Shown: one piece after another, positions 54,638-63,207 of the stretch
Numbering within the stretch: position 1 is the first letter of the stretch
How the letters are laid out: each line of letters begins with the position of its first letter
From: Novosphingobium beihaiense
GTDB lineage: Bacteria > Pseudomonadota > Alphaproteobacteria > Sphingomonadales > Sphingomonadaceae
Assembly (NCBI RefSeq): GCF_022832375.1
Contig: NZ_JALHLG010000005.1
Span: forward strand, 310,001 to 374,000
Reading direction: 5' to 3'
DNA length: 64,000 bases
Program-made: the position numbers and the translations under genes
The notes under the pieces: generated by a model
What the model was told of the DNA's origin: nothing
Databases searched by the model: none
Seen by the model: only the letters and a program-made list of their open reading frames with translations

Positions 54638-54656
54638 TTAATTTCTCGTAAATTAA
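54638..54656. promoter_or_regulatory. AT-rich palindrome in a divergent promoter
   Basis: TTAATTT (54638-54644) and AAATTAA (54650-54656) form a perfect inverted repeat around CTCGT, midway between divergent starts at 54564 (-) and 54737 (+). It is a candidate operator or up-element. Confidence 0.45.
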
Positions 54657-54736
54657 GCCAAATCGCCCAGAAACCGGAAAGCGCGCTCCTACACCTGAAC
54701 CGATCCGCAACTTGCGCGGACGGAAAGGACAAGCCC

Positions 54737-55114
54737 ATGCGCTCTTGGACCATATCGATTGGGCCAGTGAAAGAGGTTAGCGACAGCAATCTCAAAACGG
54801 CTCTCAATGTCATCGCTGAGGAAGTACGCAGCTACCGCGTGCCATCAAAAGTGATGATCGCGCGCTACGCGCAGGAGATGCGCCGCTTCCATCAGGGCGA
54901 GATCGATGCCCTTGAAGAGATGGCGGCATCGACGAGCGAAGGGGTCGAAACCACCTCCATCGCCCTGAGAGAACTGGCGGCACCGCTCATGGAGAAGCCC
55001 GACGAAGGCCCGACATTCCATGAGTACCTGAGCGAGGCGCACACGCCTGCGCTGGAGCCGAAACACACCTCCAAAAGCAGCAATACCAACCAGAGGAGTT
55101 CGTCTCATGCCTAA
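54737..55114 (+). CDS. Small helical protein, first gene of the VWA operon
   Basis: A 125-aa protein preceded by GGAAAGGA. The first 85 residues are helical (KTALNVIAEEVRSYRVPS, MIARYAQEMRRFHQGEIDAL), and the tail is Pro/Ser-rich (HTSKSSNTNQRSSSHA). The last codons overlap the start of the membrane protein gene by 8 nt, so the two are co-translated. No family recognised. Confidence 0.6.
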   Translation: MRSWTISIGPVKEVSDSNLKTALNVIAEEVRSYRVPSKVMIARYAQEMRRFHQGEIDALEEMAASTSEGVETTSIALRELAAPLMEKPDEGPTFHEYLSEAHTPALEPKHTSKSSNTNQRSSSHA

Positions 55115-56054
55115 CGCTCCACGTACATTCTCCGACCACATCGCCTATGCCCAGGAAGCATCGGCCAAAGCCAGGCAAAGCCGTGTCATCAACACGGTTG
55201 CCTTGGCGTTTTTGGGAATCGTGGTCGCAATCATCCCCGCGCTCGCTGGGGTTGAGTTCACACTGGCATTCAGCGTGATGGACATGATCTTCGGCGCGGA
55301 AGTGCCGAGCGATCCCGTACCGTTTCAAGTCTATGTGCTTTCTGGCAGCGCCATGGTGGCAGTCGTCGCGCTGCATGTGTTCATCGAGAAGAATCCGCAC
55401 CATTTGGCCATCCGGCTAATCGACAAGGTCGCGCCCTATGGTCTGCTGCTGTTCTTTGTGGGGCTGATTGCGCTCTATGCCTCATCGAACTTCCACGGTG
55501 TGGATTCGGGGGCAGCTATCCCGCTCAGCGATGCCGAGTTGTTCGGCGACGAACCGCCGCTGGAAACAGGCAATGGCTCTCCAGCCCCGTGGCTCAATAC
55601 GCTGATCGGGTTGGGTCTTGGCGCGCTGATCATCGTCAACGTCTCAGCCATCCATCGATTGATCACTATCGTGCGCGAGAAGCTGCCCGCGCTGCTCGAA
55701 GAGCGCGTGCGGCTGAACGCTATTCTTCAGCACGCCACATTGCTTCTGCATCGCGGGAAGGCCTGCATCGATGCCAGGCGCGAGATCGAACGTCGCAGAG
55801 CGACAACGCCGGAAGACCTCGCACTCGAAGCCGCCGCCGATATCGAGGCCGCTATCGCGCCGACACTGCGCAGGCTTTCAGCGATGATCCAAAAAAACAC
55901 ATCAAATCGCCCAAGCTCAGGAGGCTCGCGCGGTAACTCCAATCCCGGTCTTCCCACCAATGCGCCTGACCCCAAGGACATCGAGACGTTCATTCAAACC
56001 GTCGGGGACCTGACCGACAGCCTGCCGACCAAGCTCGTCAAGCTGTTCCGCTAA
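55107..56054 (+). CDS. Four-helix membrane protein with cytoplasmic coiled coil
   Basis: A 315-aa protein. Membrane helices are at about residues 28-52, 72-92, 109-127 and 160-182, with an extracytoplasmic loop (NFHGVDSGAAIPLSDAELFG) between helices 3 and 4. A helical, Arg-rich segment (LEERVRLNAILQHATLLLHR; DARREIERRRATT) and a Ser/Asn/Pro-rich linker then lead to a short C-terminal helix. The layout is reminiscent of membrane partners of VWA proteins or of pore-assembly proteins, but no family is recognised. It lies 21 nt before the VWA gene. Confidence 0.6.
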   Translation: MPNAPRTFSDHIAYAQEASAKARQSRVINTVALAFLGIVVAIIPALAGVEFTLAFSVMDMIFGAEVPSDPVPFQVYVLSGSAMVAVVALHVFIEKNPHHLAIRLIDKVAPYGLLLFFVGLIALYASSNFHGVDSGAAIPLSDAELFGDEPPLETGNGSPAPWLNTLIGLGLGALIIVNVSAIHRLITIVREKLPALLEERVRLNAILQHATLLLHRGKACIDARREIERRRATTPEDLALEAAADIEAAIAPTLRRLSAMIQKNTSNRPSSGGSRGNSNPGLPTNAPDPKDIETFIQTVGDLTDSLPTKLVKLFR

Positions 56055-56075
56055 CCTCACCATTGGAGACGTTCC

Positions 56076-56729
56076 ATGACGCCCCTCTCGACCCTCACCA
56101 CGCTGACCGCGGCAATCGCTATCGCCATCGCCGCTCCTGCCAGCGCCAAAACGACCCATTTCCTGATCGATGAAAGCGAGTCTAACCGGGCTGTTTCCGA
56201 TCCGGCATTCACACGCCTTGTCGCTCGGCAGTCTGCCGTCACCGTTCTGCAGCAACCGCTTGGCGACCGGATTTCCGTTCGCACGTTCGGCAATATCAAC
56301 GACACCAACCCGCTGCGCTACGATGTGCAGCTTACACGGCGCTCGGCGCCGCCCCGAGCCGTCGCACGCACTGTCAGCCGTTTGATCCTTCGCTCTGGCG
56401 CGCCGCAAGGCCAGCGGCAGCAGCGCACCGAGATTGTCGCCGCGCTGCAATGGAACCGCTACGATTGCGCAGGCGGCGATCACATCATCGTGCTGACCGA
56501 CGGCATCGAAACGGGTGCGGTTCGTTCACCAACTGCCCTGCTCAATGGCCGCGAATCCCTTCCGCCTCCGCGCTCGGGTTTCCTGCGGGGCTGCACGGTC
56601 AGCTTCTGGGGGATCGGACGGGTCAGCTCGGGCGAATTGACTTCGGCCCAGGTCAACAATCTGCGGGCAGCATGGACAAGCTATTTTCGCATCGCGGGTG
56701 CGCGCTTCAACGCCGTCCCCAATCCATAG
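56076..56729 (+). CDS. Secreted von Willebrand factor A-like protein
   Basis: A 217-aa exported protein with an Ala-rich signal peptide ending near Ala24 (PASA). FLIDESES at residues 29-36 gives the MIDAS DxSxS (Asp32, Ser34, Ser36); the conserved Thr lies in QQRTEIVAAL and the second Asp in IIVLTDGIETG. All MIDAS elements are therefore present, so a metal-dependent adhesion or ligand-binding role is likely. GGAGA precedes the ATG. It closes a three-gene operon with the small and membrane proteins. Confidence 0.75.
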   Translation: MTPLSTLTTLTAAIAIAIAAPASAKTTHFLIDESESNRAVSDPAFTRLVARQSAVTVLQQPLGDRISVRTFGNINDTNPLRYDVQLTRRSAPPRAVARTVSRLILRSGAPQGQRQQRTEIVAALQWNRYDCAGGDHIIVLTDGIETGAVRSPTALLNGRESLPPPRSGFLRGCTVSFWGIGRVSSGELTSAQVNNLRAAWTSYFRIAGARFNAVPNP

Positions 56730-57029
56730 GCGGGGTCAGCATATTCCAAAGGTGCAGTAACGGCATCTGTCCGACATTCCCATCCGAGCAGACGCCATTC
56801 CGAGTACGGCAACTAAGCGGACATACGTTCGGTCCAGTAAACCGGTCGGCTTCGCGCCCCCAATTTCGGATGCTCGAACGTCATTCTCCAAAATCCAGAA
56901 GCGGGCGCAGAACGGCATGTGCGCTCGCAAGTTTCCGGGATAGCTGCAAACTAGTCATGTACCAATTATTGCTACTGGCATTCTAGCCTAGTTCCGAAGA
57001 TACTTCACTGCGCGACTTGGGAGAGCCCG
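56730..57029. other. 300-nt region without a convincing gene
   Basis: No frame here has an RBS or recognisable motif. The AT-rich end (around 56950-57000) is the likely promoter area of the 57030 gene, which has GGGAGAG 8-14 nt before its ATG. Confidence 0.4.
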
Positions 57030-57941
57030 ATGAATCAGCTGGAGTATCCTTACGGTGCAATGAAAAGGCTTCGACGGCGCGCCATTACGCAAGAGCCCTC
57101 CACTTCAATAAACCGAGGTAGGATTTGGTCATTCGTCAATTCCGCTCTTGGGATTTTCTTGATCGGAACGGTAATAGTTGGAAGCGCATCCTCACTTTGG
57201 ACCCAGCGCCTTGAATGCCGTGCCGATTTTCGTGAATCTGAGGAAACGTTCCGCAAGGCCTTGGTGGAATATCGCTATCGCATGAACGGCTCATCTAAGG
57301 CTCTATCGATGCTGGCGTCCTCGGGCGCTAATACCTTGGATATTTGGCGAGGTCCAAAGAGCCCATTCATCTTCTCCGACTACAAGGAGCGCACACTTGC
57401 GGACGTGACAATTGACCTTCTGCGTTCGTTTGGGGAACTGTCGCTCGTTTCCGACCTCAGTTCATTTGAAGTGCGAGAAGGTGGCCTACGCTTGCATACG
57501 GGCAACCAGAGCTCAAGCGTAGGAATGCCTCTTCCTGAAATTCCGGCAGAATTGCACCAAGATCTAGCATCAGCTCCGATCAAGTTTGAACACGAGCAGC
57601 GAACTCGATCACCACTCGGTAAAACGGTCGTTGAGACGTGGCTGAATCGACGACAAAATGATGGTCTTCTCGCGGCTCTCGAGACAACGGTCTTGGTGCG
57701 ACTTGAACCATCCTGCGATCCCTTTTCGCTCGTGCGGCGCACATTTACCGACGACAATGAGCGGTACAATACTCAAGTGCGCGAATTGTATTCTAGCGTT
57801 GTCAGAGACCATCAAGCCCAAATGATAAAAATATTGGCGATTGAGGCACTTCTTTCACCGGCTTCAAACGTGCCGGACAAGCGGTCCGATACGCCAGACG
57901 CCGGACCACCTACCAGTTTAACCACGAAAATGAAGAGATAA
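57030..57941 (+). CDS. Single-pass membrane protein, unknown
   Basis: A 303-aa protein with one membrane helix (about residues 33-56, FVNSALGIFLIGTVIVGSASS) after a basic N terminus, so the C-terminal 245 residues should be extracytoplasmic. This part is helical with Cys61 and Cys231 and no obvious motif; the tail is Pro/Asp/Thr-rich. GC is lower than in neighbouring transfer genes. No family recognised; it might be cargo. Confidence 0.6.
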   Translation: MNQLEYPYGAMKRLRRRAITQEPSTSINRGRIWSFVNSALGIFLIGTVIVGSASSLWTQRLECRADFRESEETFRKALVEYRYRMNGSSKALSMLASSGANTLDIWRGPKSPFIFSDYKERTLADVTIDLLRSFGELSLVSDLSSFEVREGGLRLHTGNQSSSVGMPLPEIPAELHQDLASAPIKFEHEQRTRSPLGKTVVETWLNRRQNDGLLAALETTVLVRLEPSCDPFSLVRRTFTDDNERYNTQVRELYSSVVRDHQAQMIKILAIEALLSPASNVPDKRSDTPDAGPPTSLTTKMKR

Positions 57942-58483
57942 GCCTGTTACCCTTTGAGGCGAGCGATGCTGATATCGAAGCTTTCGTCGGTTCCGGTTAA
58001 TAAATGACAGACTTCCCCGTGGATCGTGTTCTAGAGGAACCGAGCGAGGCAGGGCGCGCGGACCGCCTCTTCTAATGGACACCAACGACCGCTTCCGTCG
58101 TGAGCCCACTTTGCTTTGTTGACCAGCGTGCGGCAAGGCTCAAGGCGCTTGCTGCCCCATGGGACCTGTTGATCGAGTGTCAGTTACCTTTGTTTCCACG
58201 CCCAAAACCGGACCGTCGGCAAGCGGCCCACATCCTGACCCGCAGTCGTGCAAGCAGCTGCGTCGGCTTACTACCCAATTTGCGACATTCTCCCACTCAA
58301 TGACGCCGTCTGAGAACGGACGTCCGGTCGAGCCCGAATTAGTCTGCACGGTGTAAGACAACTACCCGTGGGAAGGAGAATGGCCCCGATTTCGGGGCCA
58401 TTTTTCTATGCAAATCGCCCGGTAGCGCATTCCTACTGCCGTAATCCCAGCATCAGCATGTCATTTCACCAAAGGATTTGCCG
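57942..58483. other. 542-nt region with a terminator, no convincing gene
   Basis: Short frames on both strands are rich in Arg/Ser/Pro and unsupported by RBSs. The only clear signal is the intrinsic terminator at 58380-58406. The last 60 nt supply the RBS (AAAGGA) of the small membrane gene. Confidence 0.45.
58380..58406 (+). terminator. Rho-independent terminator
   Basis: ATGGCCCCGA and TCGGGGCCAT form a perfect 10-bp stem with a TT-containing loop, followed by TTTTTCT on the + strand. It separates the 57030 gene from the T4CP operon that begins at 58484. Confidence 0.88.
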
Positions 58484-58768
58484 ATGTCTCATCAAAACGG
58501 AAACCCGGATGAAACCAGTGCAGCCGCACGCGGCTTCACCTTCATCGCCAGCATCGCATTCGTGTTCTTCTGCGGTCCCTATCTCTATCGCGTCAGTATC
58601 GCGTTTGTGCAGGATTTCGCGCGGGAAAATTACGGGTTTGATGGCGCGCTGATTACCTATTTCTGGCTTTTCGTCGTGGCGCTCGGCGGGTTCGGTTTTG
58701 CCAAGCTCGTGATCTTCCTCGTCTTGAAGCTTGGGATTTTCGGGTTTGCGGCCAGTCGGGGACGATAG
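58484..58768 (+). CDS. Small two-helix membrane protein, first gene of the coupling-protein operon
   Basis: A 94-aa protein starting at ATG 58484 (a TTG two codons earlier is possible). Helix 1 is around residues 17-42 and helix 2 around 55-85, with a short loop carrying ARENYGFDGA. It ends 6 nt before the coupling protein, whose own N terminus lacks membrane helices. It may therefore supply the membrane anchor normally fused to VirD4/TraG proteins; this is inference. Confidence 0.65.
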   Translation: MSHQNGNPDETSAAARGFTFIASIAFVFFCGPYLYRVSIAFVQDFARENYGFDGALITYFWLFVVALGGFGFAKLVIFLVLKLGIFGFAASRGR

Positions 58769-58774
58769 AGCCCC

Positions 58775-60394
58775 ATGACCACAAAAGACTTCATCGCTCG
58801 CAACGAGCGATTTCGTCATGGCAGCGCTCACTGGGCAAGCGAACGGGAACTGAAGCGCGAAGGGTATTTCACACGCACGGCTCAATCCGTCCATATCGGC
58901 TTTGCCTATGGCCGTGCGATCTATTGGAATGGCGATTCCGGCGGGCTGATCAATGCTGGCCCGCGCAGCGGCAAATTTACGGGCGTGATCGGATTTGCCG
59001 CCTGTACGGGCTTCTCACAGAACAATCAGGTCTTCCTCGACGTAAAGTCGGAAATCGCCATGGTCGGGCGCGACCAGACTGCCGAAATGCGCCCCTGCTA
59101 TTTTTGGGCACCGCACAAGCGCTTCTGTCGGCCCCAGCACAATATCGACCTGATGAGCCATATCACGCTCGATAGTCCCACTCTCATTGCCGACATCACG
59201 CTGCAATTTGAAAACAGCCTGCCAGAGTCAGGCGGGGGTAACGCGAAGTTCTTCGAGCTATCTGCGCAGCGGCTGTGCAAATCCATTGGCCTGAGCGGCG
59301 TTGAGAGCGAAGGCGCATTTTCGTTCCGCACTTTCAAAAACAACCTCGACCTGCTGCTTCAGGACAATGAAGAGACCGACGCGCTGATAGACCGCATGAG
59401 CGCAAGCCGCTTTGCCGATGTACGCGCCGCCGCTGGCGAGATTGCAAACGGCATCGCATCGGGCAGCAACGCCTTTCTCAGTGTCGTCGCAGAAGCGCAG
59501 AACGCATTCCGCTGCCTCAGCGACCCAGATTTGCTCTCGTCGATAAGCCCTCCCTTTCATCTCACTCTTGAAGAATTCTGCGATAGCGAGGGTGCCAATC
59601 TCTATCTGATGCCATTGCCAGATTTCGTGAAAAGCTGGGCACCTGTCATTCGGATATTTCTGGGCAACCTGAAACTGCTCAAGAGCCGCAGGCCCAATGC
59701 CCGCAAGCAGGACTGGTGGATTGATGAAGCGCCGTTGCTGGCTCCGTTTCCACTACTGGCCGAAGTCCTCAATCTGGGCGCGGGACAAGGTGTTCGCGCC
59801 TTCATCGTGACGCAGTCCTTCAAGCAGATGAAATCGATCGTCACGGATGGCGATACCCTGCTGCCTGCTGGCGCAGGCATGCAAATCTACTTCGGGGTCC
59901 GGGATGACGAAACCGCCTCCCGTCTGTCCAAGGCTATCGGTTCGGAAACTCTCTACTTCGACGACGATCTGAAACGCTCTGAAGCCGCGCTGCAGACGAA
60001 GCAGACGATCCGCCGTCTTCTGGCTGGCGGCGACCCTTTGAAGCTCGGCATGGAATATGCGCATCACAAACGCGCCTCGCAGCATCGCTCACAGCAGGAG
60101 CGCCCACTCATTAGGCCCGACGAAATCCGTCACCTCCCTCGCGGCAAGGCCATCATCTTTCTCGATGGCCTGAGCGGCCCCGTGCTCGCCGATCTCATCG
60201 CTTATTTCGAGAATCGCCCAATGACGGGCCGCTTTCAGAGTAATCCTCATCATGCCCCCAAAGGCATGGACAAGGTCCGCGTCAAAACGCGCCTCGGTCA
60301 TGCCTGGTGGACCGTGCGGGAGAAACCAGCCCCGCCGCAGTTCGCACATCTGCCGCAATATGCAGATGCCCCTTACACAGTCGTGGAGGCCTGA
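58775..60394 (+). CDS. Type IV secretion coupling protein (VirD4/TraG-like ATPase)
   Basis: A 539-aa ATPase that would link the relaxosome to a helper mating channel. The P-loop region INAGPRSGKFTGVIGFA (residues 59-75) matches the T4CP pattern (PTRSGKG) with Phe after the Lys. Other motifs are VFLDVKSEI (about 93-101), WWIDEAPLLAPFPLLAEVLN (Walker B, DEA) and FIVTQSFKQ, all typical. No N-terminal membrane helices are present; the preceding small gene may fill that role. The absence of VirB4 elsewhere in the island supports mobilizable status. Confidence 0.88.
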   Translation: MTTKDFIARNERFRHGSAHWASERELKREGYFTRTAQSVHIGFAYGRAIYWNGDSGGLINAGPRSGKFTGVIGFAACTGFSQNNQVFLDVKSEIAMVGRDQTAEMRPCYFWAPHKRFCRPQHNIDLMSHITLDSPTLIADITLQFENSLPESGGGNAKFFELSAQRLCKSIGLSGVESEGAFSFRTFKNNLDLLLQDNEETDALIDRMSASRFADVRAAAGEIANGIASGSNAFLSVVAEAQNAFRCLSDPDLLSSISPPFHLTLEEFCDSEGANLYLMPLPDFVKSWAPVIRIFLGNLKLLKSRRPNARKQDWWIDEAPLLAPFPLLAEVLNLGAGQGVRAFIVTQSFKQMKSIVTDGDTLLPAGAGMQIYFGVRDDETASRLSKAIGSETLYFDDDLKRSEAALQTKQTIRRLLAGGDPLKLGMEYAHHKRASQHRSQQERPLIRPDEIRHLPRGKAIIFLDGLSGPVLADLIAYFENRPMTGRFQSNPHHAPKGMDKVRVKTRLGHAWWTVREKPAPPQFAHLPQYADAPYTVVEA

Positions 60395-60685
60395 ATGGAA
60401 ACGTCAATCGAACGCCCGAGCATCGCCATGGCGCGGGCCAATAGCGCCGCGCGTGAGCGTGATGAGCGGATTCATCGCTCGCCAGTTACGCGCGCGGAAA
60501 TCGAGCGCCTGAAAGCCGAGCGCCAAGTCCCGAAAACCGAACTGACCCTCACGCCGGACGGCCATACGGGTCTGACCGTGGACCGGAGACGGGAGGCCGT
60601 GCGCGAGCAGCGCATCTTCAAGGGCGAAAAGCGGCTGGACCGCCAATCGCGGCGCATGCGCGCCGAACATGATCGCACCCGCTGA
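60395..60685 (+). CDS. Small basic protein, unknown
   Basis: A 96-aa protein very rich in Arg/Glu (ARANSAARERDERIHRSPVT; RRREAVREQRIFKGEKRLDR). The ATG abuts the stop of the coupling protein with no gap (60392-60394 TGA, 60395 ATG), so it is translationally coupled. The basic helical character suggests nucleic-acid or relaxosome binding, but no family is recognised. Confidence 0.6.
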   Translation: METSIERPSIAMARANSAARERDERIHRSPVTRAEIERLKAERQVPKTELTLTPDGHTGLTVDRRREAVREQRIFKGEKRLDRQSRRMRAEHDRTR

Positions 60686-60707
60686 TTGCAACGAAGGAGA
60701 TCAACCG

Positions 60708-61001
60708 ATGTCGAACGAACCCACACAGGAGCATGCACCGGAAAAAGCGCGCGAGGAAATCCGCGACGGTCGCCTCAAGGCAACGCTCTGGCACAATGAG
60801 GGCAAGCATGGCCCTTATGTCACGGTCGATTTTGCCCGCACCTACACCGACAAGGACGGTAATCCGCGCGATAGTCGCAACTTCCGCCTCTCCGAAATCC
60901 CCAACCTCATGGAGCTGGGCCGCGAGGCCCGCGCACGCGGGCTCGAAATCGAACGCGACGGCCGCAAGGAACGTGCCCGCAGCCAGGAGCCGTCCCGCTG
61001 A
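60708..61001 (+). CDS. Small conserved-type protein, unknown
   Basis: A 97-aa protein from ATG 60708 with GAAGGAG upstream. LKATLWHNEGKHGPYVTVDF and RTYTDKDGNPRDSRNFRLSE look like strands of a compact beta fold, with a helical C terminus. Proteins of this appearance are common beside transfer genes on integrative elements; the function is unknown. It is 22 nt after the basic protein gene. Confidence 0.6.
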   Translation: MSNEPTQEHAPEKAREEIRDGRLKATLWHNEGKHGPYVTVDFARTYTDKDGNPRDSRNFRLSEIPNLMELGREARARGLEIERDGRKERARSQEPSR

Positions 61002-61135
61002 CGGAGAATGTGAAAGATTTTTCTAGGCAAATTCAAGAATTTATGTTCTACTTTCGTTCTTATTCCTCGGGAGCAATGGTGCGCCTGAGGAAACGAAGGG
61101 GACATAGATGAACCGATAACGAAGGAGCGACAGGC

Positions 61136-61474
61136 ATGACGCAGACACCCAAGGACACAATCGACGATTGCTTTGCATTGCGCGCGTCGTCCAGCGGAAG
61201 CGGTTCCCCTGTTCTTTCCATCGATCTCGGCAAGTACCTGCACTTCATGGAGCCGTTCGATTATACCGAAGAACAGGCCCACGAGTGCATGGCGATCATC
61301 TACCAGCTCATGCAGACCGCTGCCGATTGCGGGCTTGGCATCGAGGTCGCTCCAACGGCTTGTGGATCAATCGAAGAAATCGCAGCCGGGGCCGTCAGTG
61401 GGCAGTGCGATGTGGTAAAATGTCAGCCTCACAACATTCAATCGGTATTCGAAAACGCCACGCAGGAGGGCTAG
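61136..61474 (+). CDS. Small protein preceding the integrase, unknown
   Basis: A 112-aa acidic protein with GGAGC before its ATG. It starts MTQTPKDTIDDCFALRASSS, has a helical centre (YTEEQAHECMAIIYQLMQTA) and three Cys (11, 50 and others). It ends 2 nt before the integrase ATG region and is transcribed with it. Position next to a serine integrase makes a recombination directionality factor one possibility, though such factors are usually basic. Confidence 0.55.
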   Translation: MTQTPKDTIDDCFALRASSSGSGSPVLSIDLGKYLHFMEPFDYTEEQAHECMAIIYQLMQTAADCGLGIEVAPTACGSIEEIAAGAVSGQCDVVKCQPHNIQSVFENATQEG

Positions 61475-61476
61475 CC

Positions 61477-63075
61477 ATGGGAGATGTCGAAAAGAGCAAA
61501 TATCTAACGCAGAAAAACCAGCATCATGGACTGAGCGAGGCGGTCATCTATGCCCGCGTGTCGTCCAAGAAGCAGGCCAAGGAAAACAACGGGCTTCTGT
61601 CTCAGGAAACCCGCTGCCGCGAATATGCGCGCGGCAAATATGACGTGATCGCCGTCTTTCAGGATGATGTGTCCGGCTCGTCGGAAAATCGTTCCGGCAT
61701 GAATGCTCTGCTCGCCTTCCTGAAAACCCGCCGCAATGACCCCGTGGTAGTCCTGTTCGACGATGTCTCACGCCTTGCCCGCGATATCGACACCCACCGC
61801 GAATTGAAGCGGAAAATCCGCGCCCTGCATTGCCATCTCGAAACGCCGAGCTTCGTGTTCAGAGACGACGCCGACAGCGAGTTCACTGAAAACATGCAGG
61901 CGGGCTTTGCGCAGCATATGCGCCGCAAGAATGCCGAGCAGACCTTCAACCGGATGCGCGCGGTCCTTATGAACGGCTACTGGCCGTTTGCCGTGCCGCG
62001 CGGCTACAAGCGCCCGGGCATCAAGGGGATGAAGTCGGCACTGGTTCGCGATGAGCCCATTGCGAGCATTATGGCTGAGGTCATGATTAAATTTGCATCA
62101 GGTCATCTTCAAACTCAGGCCGAGGTCAAACGCTTCCTCGAAGCTCAACCTGCTTTCCCCAAATGCCTGCCGAACGGTACGATCCGCAATCAGCGGGTCA
62201 AGGAGATGCTCACCCGCGTCATTTATGCAGGCTACATCGAACATGCGCCGTGGGACGTTTCTCTGCGCCGTGGGCAGCATGAACCGCTTATCGATCTCAC
62301 AACCTTCGAGAAGATACAGGAGCGCTTGAACGGCAGAGCCAAGCTTCCTGCGCGGGCCGATCTGGACGAGGCCTTCCCGTTGCGCGGCTTCTTGCTCTGC
62401 GGTGACTGCAATCAGCCCATGACCGCCTGCTGGTCGAAGGGACGTTCCAAAACGTACCCGTACTACCTGTGTCAGCGCCCGGACTGCGAAAGCCATGGCA
62501 AGTCAATCAATCGCGACAAGCTCCACCAGGAATTTGAAGGCATCATAGAAGGCTTGCGGCCCCGGCCAGAGCTGATTGCGATGGCCAAGGCCATGTTCAG
62601 CGACATTTGGGAGCAGCGTCTTCTCAGCGCCAAGCAGCAAGCATCAAAGGTGAAGTCGGACATCAAGAAGCTTGATGCCCGAATCTCAGGCCTGCTGGAT
62701 CGCATCGTCGATGCCCAAAGCGATACTGTGGTTGGCGCCTATGAAAAACGCATCACCGAGATGGAGCGCGAAAAGCAGGTGCTCATTGCGAGCAGTGAGA
62801 ACATGGTCCCGTCGAAGCCGACCTTCGAGCGGAGTTTTCGAACCGCAATCCTGTTTCTTGCAAACCCGCAGAAACTCTGGACCAACGGTAATCTCACCGC
62901 CAAGCGGACACTGCTAAAACTCGCGTTTTCGGATAAATTGACGTTCGACCGTGAAATCGGTCTTCGAACCGCCCAAGCCACTCTACCCTTTAGGGTTTTT
63001 GGCTCTTCCCGTCCTCAATGTAAAATGGCGCGCCCGACAGGATTCGAACCTGTGGCCCCCAGATTAGGAATCTGA
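61477..63075 (+). CDS. Large serine recombinase (site-specific integrase)
   Basis: A 532-aa recombinase that should catalyse integration and excision of the island. The N-terminal catalytic domain has AVIYARVSSKKQ with Ser29 as nucleophile, and FDDVSRLARD with catalytic arginines. A recombinase domain follows (MNGYWPFAVPRGYKR, IYAGYIEHAPWDV), then a zinc ribbon (FLLCGDCNQPMTACW and YYLCQRPDC) and a coiled coil. The ATG is fixed by CAGGAGGG. The last 17 codons (ARPTGFEPVAPRLGI) read through the tRNA-Arg 3' end, so the C terminus is borrowed from the attachment site. Confidence 0.93.
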   Translation: MGDVEKSKYLTQKNQHHGLSEAVIYARVSSKKQAKENNGLLSQETRCREYARGKYDVIAVFQDDVSGSSENRSGMNALLAFLKTRRNDPVVVLFDDVSRLARDIDTHRELKRKIRALHCHLETPSFVFRDDADSEFTENMQAGFAQHMRRKNAEQTFNRMRAVLMNGYWPFAVPRGYKRPGIKGMKSALVRDEPIASIMAEVMIKFASGHLQTQAEVKRFLEAQPAFPKCLPNGTIRNQRVKEMLTRVIYAGYIEHAPWDVSLRRGQHEPLIDLTTFEKIQERLNGRAKLPARADLDEAFPLRGFLLCGDCNQPMTACWSKGRSKTYPYYLCQRPDCESHGKSINRDKLHQEFEGIIEGLRPRPELIAMAKAMFSDIWEQRLLSAKQQASKVKSDIKKLDARISGLLDRIVDAQSDTVVGAYEKRITEMEREKQVLIASSENMVPSKPTFERSFRTAILFLANPQKLWTNGNLTAKRTLLKLAFSDKLTFDREIGLRTAQATLPFRVFGSSRPQCKMARPTGFEPVAPRLGI

Positions 63076-63102
63076 TGCTCTATCCTGCTGAGCTACGGGC
63101 GC
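63026..63102 (-). tRNA. tRNA-Arg (anticodon CCT)
   Basis: The - strand reads GCGCCCGTAGCTCAGCAGG... with acceptor stem GCGCCCG/CGGGCGC, D arm, anticodon arm CAGAT-TCCTAAT-CTG giving anticodon CCT, T arm with GTTCGAATC, and encoded CCA at 63028-63026. It is 77 nt. The integrase gene overlaps its 3' half antisense; the tRNA remains intact and would serve as the attachment site. Confidence 0.96.
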
Positions 63103-63207
63103 ACGCGAGGGCGTCTCCTAGCTTGCGGGCACGGGCTTGGCAATCGCCGCTTGTGTCCGCGATGCGGTATCGGAAGCCTTGGGATGGATCGGCGGAGGCG
63201 TTTCCGG

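Larger units (their letters stand above)
41185..63025. mobile_element. Integrative mobilizable element (genomic island) at tRNA-Arg(CCT)
   Basis: A block of about 21.8 kb separates two ordinary chromosomal stretches. It carries MobC, relaxase, coupling protein, resolvase and, at the right edge, a large serine recombinase whose reading frame ends inside tRNA-Arg. No VirB4, VirB6 or other pore genes are visible, so I call it mobilizable rather than self-transmissible. Several genes (44643-49257, 57030-57941) are AT-richer than the flanks. The right border is the tRNA 3' end; the left border is approximate, and no convincing attL copy was found. Confidence 0.75.
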
